The notes below the pieces were generated by a model. That model was not told the DNA's origin. It did no database searches and worked only from the letters and a program-made list of their open reading frames with translations. 64,000 nt of DNA, taken from positions 558,001-622,000 of the forward strand of contig PTFA01000101.1 of NCBI GenBank assembly GCA_003342895.1, in the 5' to 3' direction. The stretch comes from Casuarius casuarius. Its lineage: Eukaryota; Chordata; Aves; Casuariiformes; Casuariidae. The translations under genes were made by a program, and so were the position numbers. This document shows, piece by piece, positions 61,193 through 64,000 of this stretch. Position 1 is the first letter of the stretch, and each line of letters starts with the position of its first letter.

Positions 61193-63410
61193 CTTATGGG
61201 GACGAAAGATATGCAGATTGAAACAAAGTTTGTTTCTTAACCAAATAGCATGAACAATCCCATTGGAATCAAGAAACTACTCAGGGGAGAAAAGGCTTGC
61301 AACTTCGTAGCATATTACTTTATGAATATCATTAACTTGTCCTGGATTTGTTAAACTGTGGCATTTTCATCTGACTCTATACATCGTATAGTGCTTGCTA
61401 TGAGTGTTTACATGTATGTCTATACAAACCAACTATATTTTTAAGTGAGGTTTTCCTAAGCTGAATTGAGGATTCTATTTTATCCAAATAAAATAGCTAT
61501 GTCTGAAGGGGGAACGTTGTTAGCAGTAATAGCATATCTAAGTGCCTCTGAAAAAAGAACGCATTAATTCATAGCTTGGGCTCAATTTGCACTGAAATAT
61601 TCATGCAACATCTGAAGGTGTTGTCAGTAACACATCTGGCTTTAAAACAGAAATCACCATTCACTATACAGAAGTGGTTGCTCATTCCCATCTCCCATAT
61701 GAGTCTTTACATGCTCAGCTTGGCTTGATTATATCCCTCTTATGCTTCGTTTCTGTGGCATAGATGTACTGGCAACCATCATGACAATTTTCAAAGTGGA
61801 GTAGCTCTTGTAGTGCCACAGGCCAGCTTGTTTGGCCTGCAGCATGTTTGTAATGCTCAGGTTGATTATTGCTTCCAACAAAACAGTCCCTAGTGGCTCT
61901 CAGCTACATTTGCATATATTTTAGACTGGTGTATGTACCAAAATAAGTAATAAGTAACTGAAGGAAAAATTATCTTGATTGGTCTACTGCTAGAGTGACT
62001 ACTACAGTTCACAGCCTTCAGCCAGTTATGCACCTCTGCCCATTGCCGAAGCGAACACAGCCAGCTCTCAGTTACCTGCGCGTAGATTGTTTGAGCTGTG
62101 TATTGGGACTTTTATCATCATGATATGTCTGTGTTATCCCAGAATGTGCTTCAGTACAGACACACTCAGCCTGAGCTGTATTCAGACCTGAGGCAACCAA
62201 CAGAGACTTGCTACCTCGGGTCGTCATTAGCCAGGGGAGTTCTGAGCCCTCTTGTCAGTAACACTGCTGTCTGTCCTTTATTTTGGCTGCTATTGCTTAG
62301 TGCGTGATCTTACAGCCAAAATTAGGTTTCATATTATCTGCATCTCTGCTTTGATTGGGTTGTTCTAAAACTTACACACATACACACATATATTACAGAA
62401 TTGTCTGAGTACGAAGTATTGCCAGGTGCTGGGGAGTTTCACGTAGACAGGTGACGCGACGCAGAATGCCCCAAGGGAGTAGAGCTGTCTACACCTGATC
62501 TAGTTACCCCGACTCTGCTTTTGCTCCTTGTAAAAAAGCAGATACGTCTGCAGGCATGATTCACCTCGTCTTGAAATAGACAACTAGATCACTTCCCGAA
62601 AATTTCTCTTCTTTGAATATAAAAAACACATAATAATTAGGCTAGGTTGGTTGTTTACATTATAACAACTGCAAGTTAGGTGGAAACCCAAACTCAGAGT
62701 CAGGAAAGCATTATATACATGAAAAAAGTCTCTGAAATTACATGGCAAAATGACAAGACATAGAGAATATAACATTGTAAAACCTACTTTTACAAAAACA
62801 TTTTTTGTGTATCTGTACATGTATCCAGGTTTGGATTTTTGATTTCAAAATTATACTGAATATTTTTCTTTCAGTTGGTTTGATCAGAATCTCATATTTT
62901 CTTCTTTTTTTTTTTCCTTTTTTAATCTTATCTTCATTCAGTTTCTCTTGATCTATATGACAGTATTTTGAAATGACATCTGGGAAATATTGGGGTTTTT
63001 ATTTAATTCCTTAAAAAAATAGAAAATCTTTCTTCATTTCCTTTCATTTTTTTTTCTGTAAAGTATTCAAAGTTTCTGTGAAATTATTGAACACTGAGAT
63101 ACTCTGACCTAAAATCAAGCATGTTTTGCCCCAAGGAAAAATATCAAAAAGAAACATCATAAGACCTCATTAAACTTTTAATTCCAATTCTGTACTTCTC
63201 CATTCCACCATTTTCACCCACTTACGTCTTGAACCATTGCCTGTCATATCCCATGCCAAGGTGGAATGCTTAAATCTGATCAGCACACAGTAGCTATCGC
63301 AAATATTGTCCAGTATGCACCATTGTTTGTTTTTCTATTGTATCCTATTGTTTGGATGCTGATCCTCAGTAAAAGAGTCAAACAATGCATTTGATAAGAT
63401 AACACCAGCT

Positions 63411-63473
63411 ATTACAGAAAGATAATATTATAGAAAGATATAACTATTATAGAAAGATAATATAGAAAGATAC
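63411..63473. repeat. AGAAAGATA tandem-like repeat, 4 copies
   Basis: AGAAAGATA occurs at 63416-63424, 63432-63440, 63451-63459 and 63464-63472, with AT-rich spacers of 7, 10 and 4 bases. The larger unit is roughly ATTATAGAAAGATA. It looks like an imperfect minisatellite-like expansion. Confidence 0.9.
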
Positions 63474-64000
63474 TTAAAATCATCTAGCTGGAATGGAAAG
63501 TCTTATCTTCTCTATCTTGGCCTGTGTCATGGAGTAATCATCTATCTGTGAACAAAAGGAGATGACATTTCCAGTCCAAAGAAATGTGCACAGGAAAAAG
63601 TGCTTTTCAACTCTATGTGATTCTGATGACAAGTAACTGAAAGGGAGACCACTTGTCCCTTATTTAGGAGATCTTGATTTGCCACCTGCAGGGACCACTT
63701 TTCATCTACTCTTTGGAACATTCCCTATTTCATTTATTTCTGGCATGTTTAAGGGAGAGACCAAGCCAATCAAACTTTTACAGAGCTTTTGCGTTATTTC
63801 ACAATATACCAAATTTTGTTCTAAACATTATCTTTATAATGTTTTAACATCAGCAATCAAGCTATTGATTAAAACTTGTCTTCAACTTGAGATTTAACCT
63901 GGAGAACCTTCAACTTGGAGAAACCTAGATTTTTTTAAAGAGTTCTCCTTTTGTGTGGCCTAAGACTTTCACTGAGTCACGTATATTAAATAAACTTGTG
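63474..64000. other. Non-coding stretch at the window end
   Basis: No gene was seen; a 72-codon frame (63679-63897) is not recognisable. A feature could continue beyond the window edge. Confidence 0.45.

Larger units (their letters stand above)
59587..63410. other. Non-coding stretch
   Basis: No gene was supported. The plus-strand frame 60119-60565 (148 codons) is the longest outside the LTR. Its middle encodes Ile/Thr/Ala repeats from an AACAAC/AGCAAC-type simple sequence (60243-60283), and nothing in it resembles a known protein. A (TTTTG)n tract lies at 61172-61192. Confidence 0.5.

Noticed and set aside
63411..63473. CRISPR-like repeat array
   Set aside because: Repeats are 9 bases with spacers of 4-10 AT-rich bases. 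The host is a vertebrate, so this is a simple-sequence expansion.

Overview
The window looks like a gene-poor, AT-rich piece of a vertebrate nuclear genome, most likely a bird. The main reason is a CR1 LINE 3' end at 16858-17950 that stops in the ATTCTGTG octamer repeat typical of avian CR1. A solo LTR of an endogenous retrovirus, low repeat density and several very old but still readable CR1 and MIR copies fit this. A slowly evolving lineage such as a palaeognath is possible, and another archosaur or a turtle cannot be excluded by eye. Three single unresolved bases (11462, 28922, 55832) point to a draft assembly.

No protein-coding gene, exon, rRNA or intact tRNA could be supported on either strand. 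The longest open frames are 148-150 codons, as expected by chance in 64 kb. Several lie inside repeats, for example the antisense frame in the LTR, the CR1 fragments and the frame at 33631-33987, which overlaps a decayed antisense CR1. The window is best read as intergenic DNA or the inside of a very long intron.

Layout. 1-12.5 kb: AT-rich unique sequence, a MIR relic (about 1.3 kb), a homopurine tract (6.1 kb), a probable antisense MIR relic (9.4 kb) and a TATC microsatellite. 12.5-18 kb: a cluster of sense-oriented CR1 copies (two old, one younger and 5'-truncated) plus a MIR tail. 18-33 kb: mostly unique sequence with homopolymers, a GC-richer patch at 20.9 kb and another at 31.1-31.9 kb holding a perfect CRE-type octamer. 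33-34 kb: an antisense CR1 relic. 39.5 kb: an antisense MIR end. 41.0-41.7 kb: a solo LTR with 5-bp target duplications, the youngest-looking and most GC-rich object here. 46-56 kb: relics of a short inverted-repeat element, a nearly complete antisense MIR (51.6 kb), two antisense CR1 relics (53.7 and 55.6 kb) and a tRNA-like SINE head (56.1 kb). 56-64 kb: unique sequence with simple repeats, including a 27-base T run.

The elements do not form a pathway or operon. I found no CRISPR array, mobile gene cassette or undescribed system. The best items for follow-up are the solo LTR and its palindromic target, the A/C-rich insertion inside the young CR1, and the CpG-containing patch near 31 kb.
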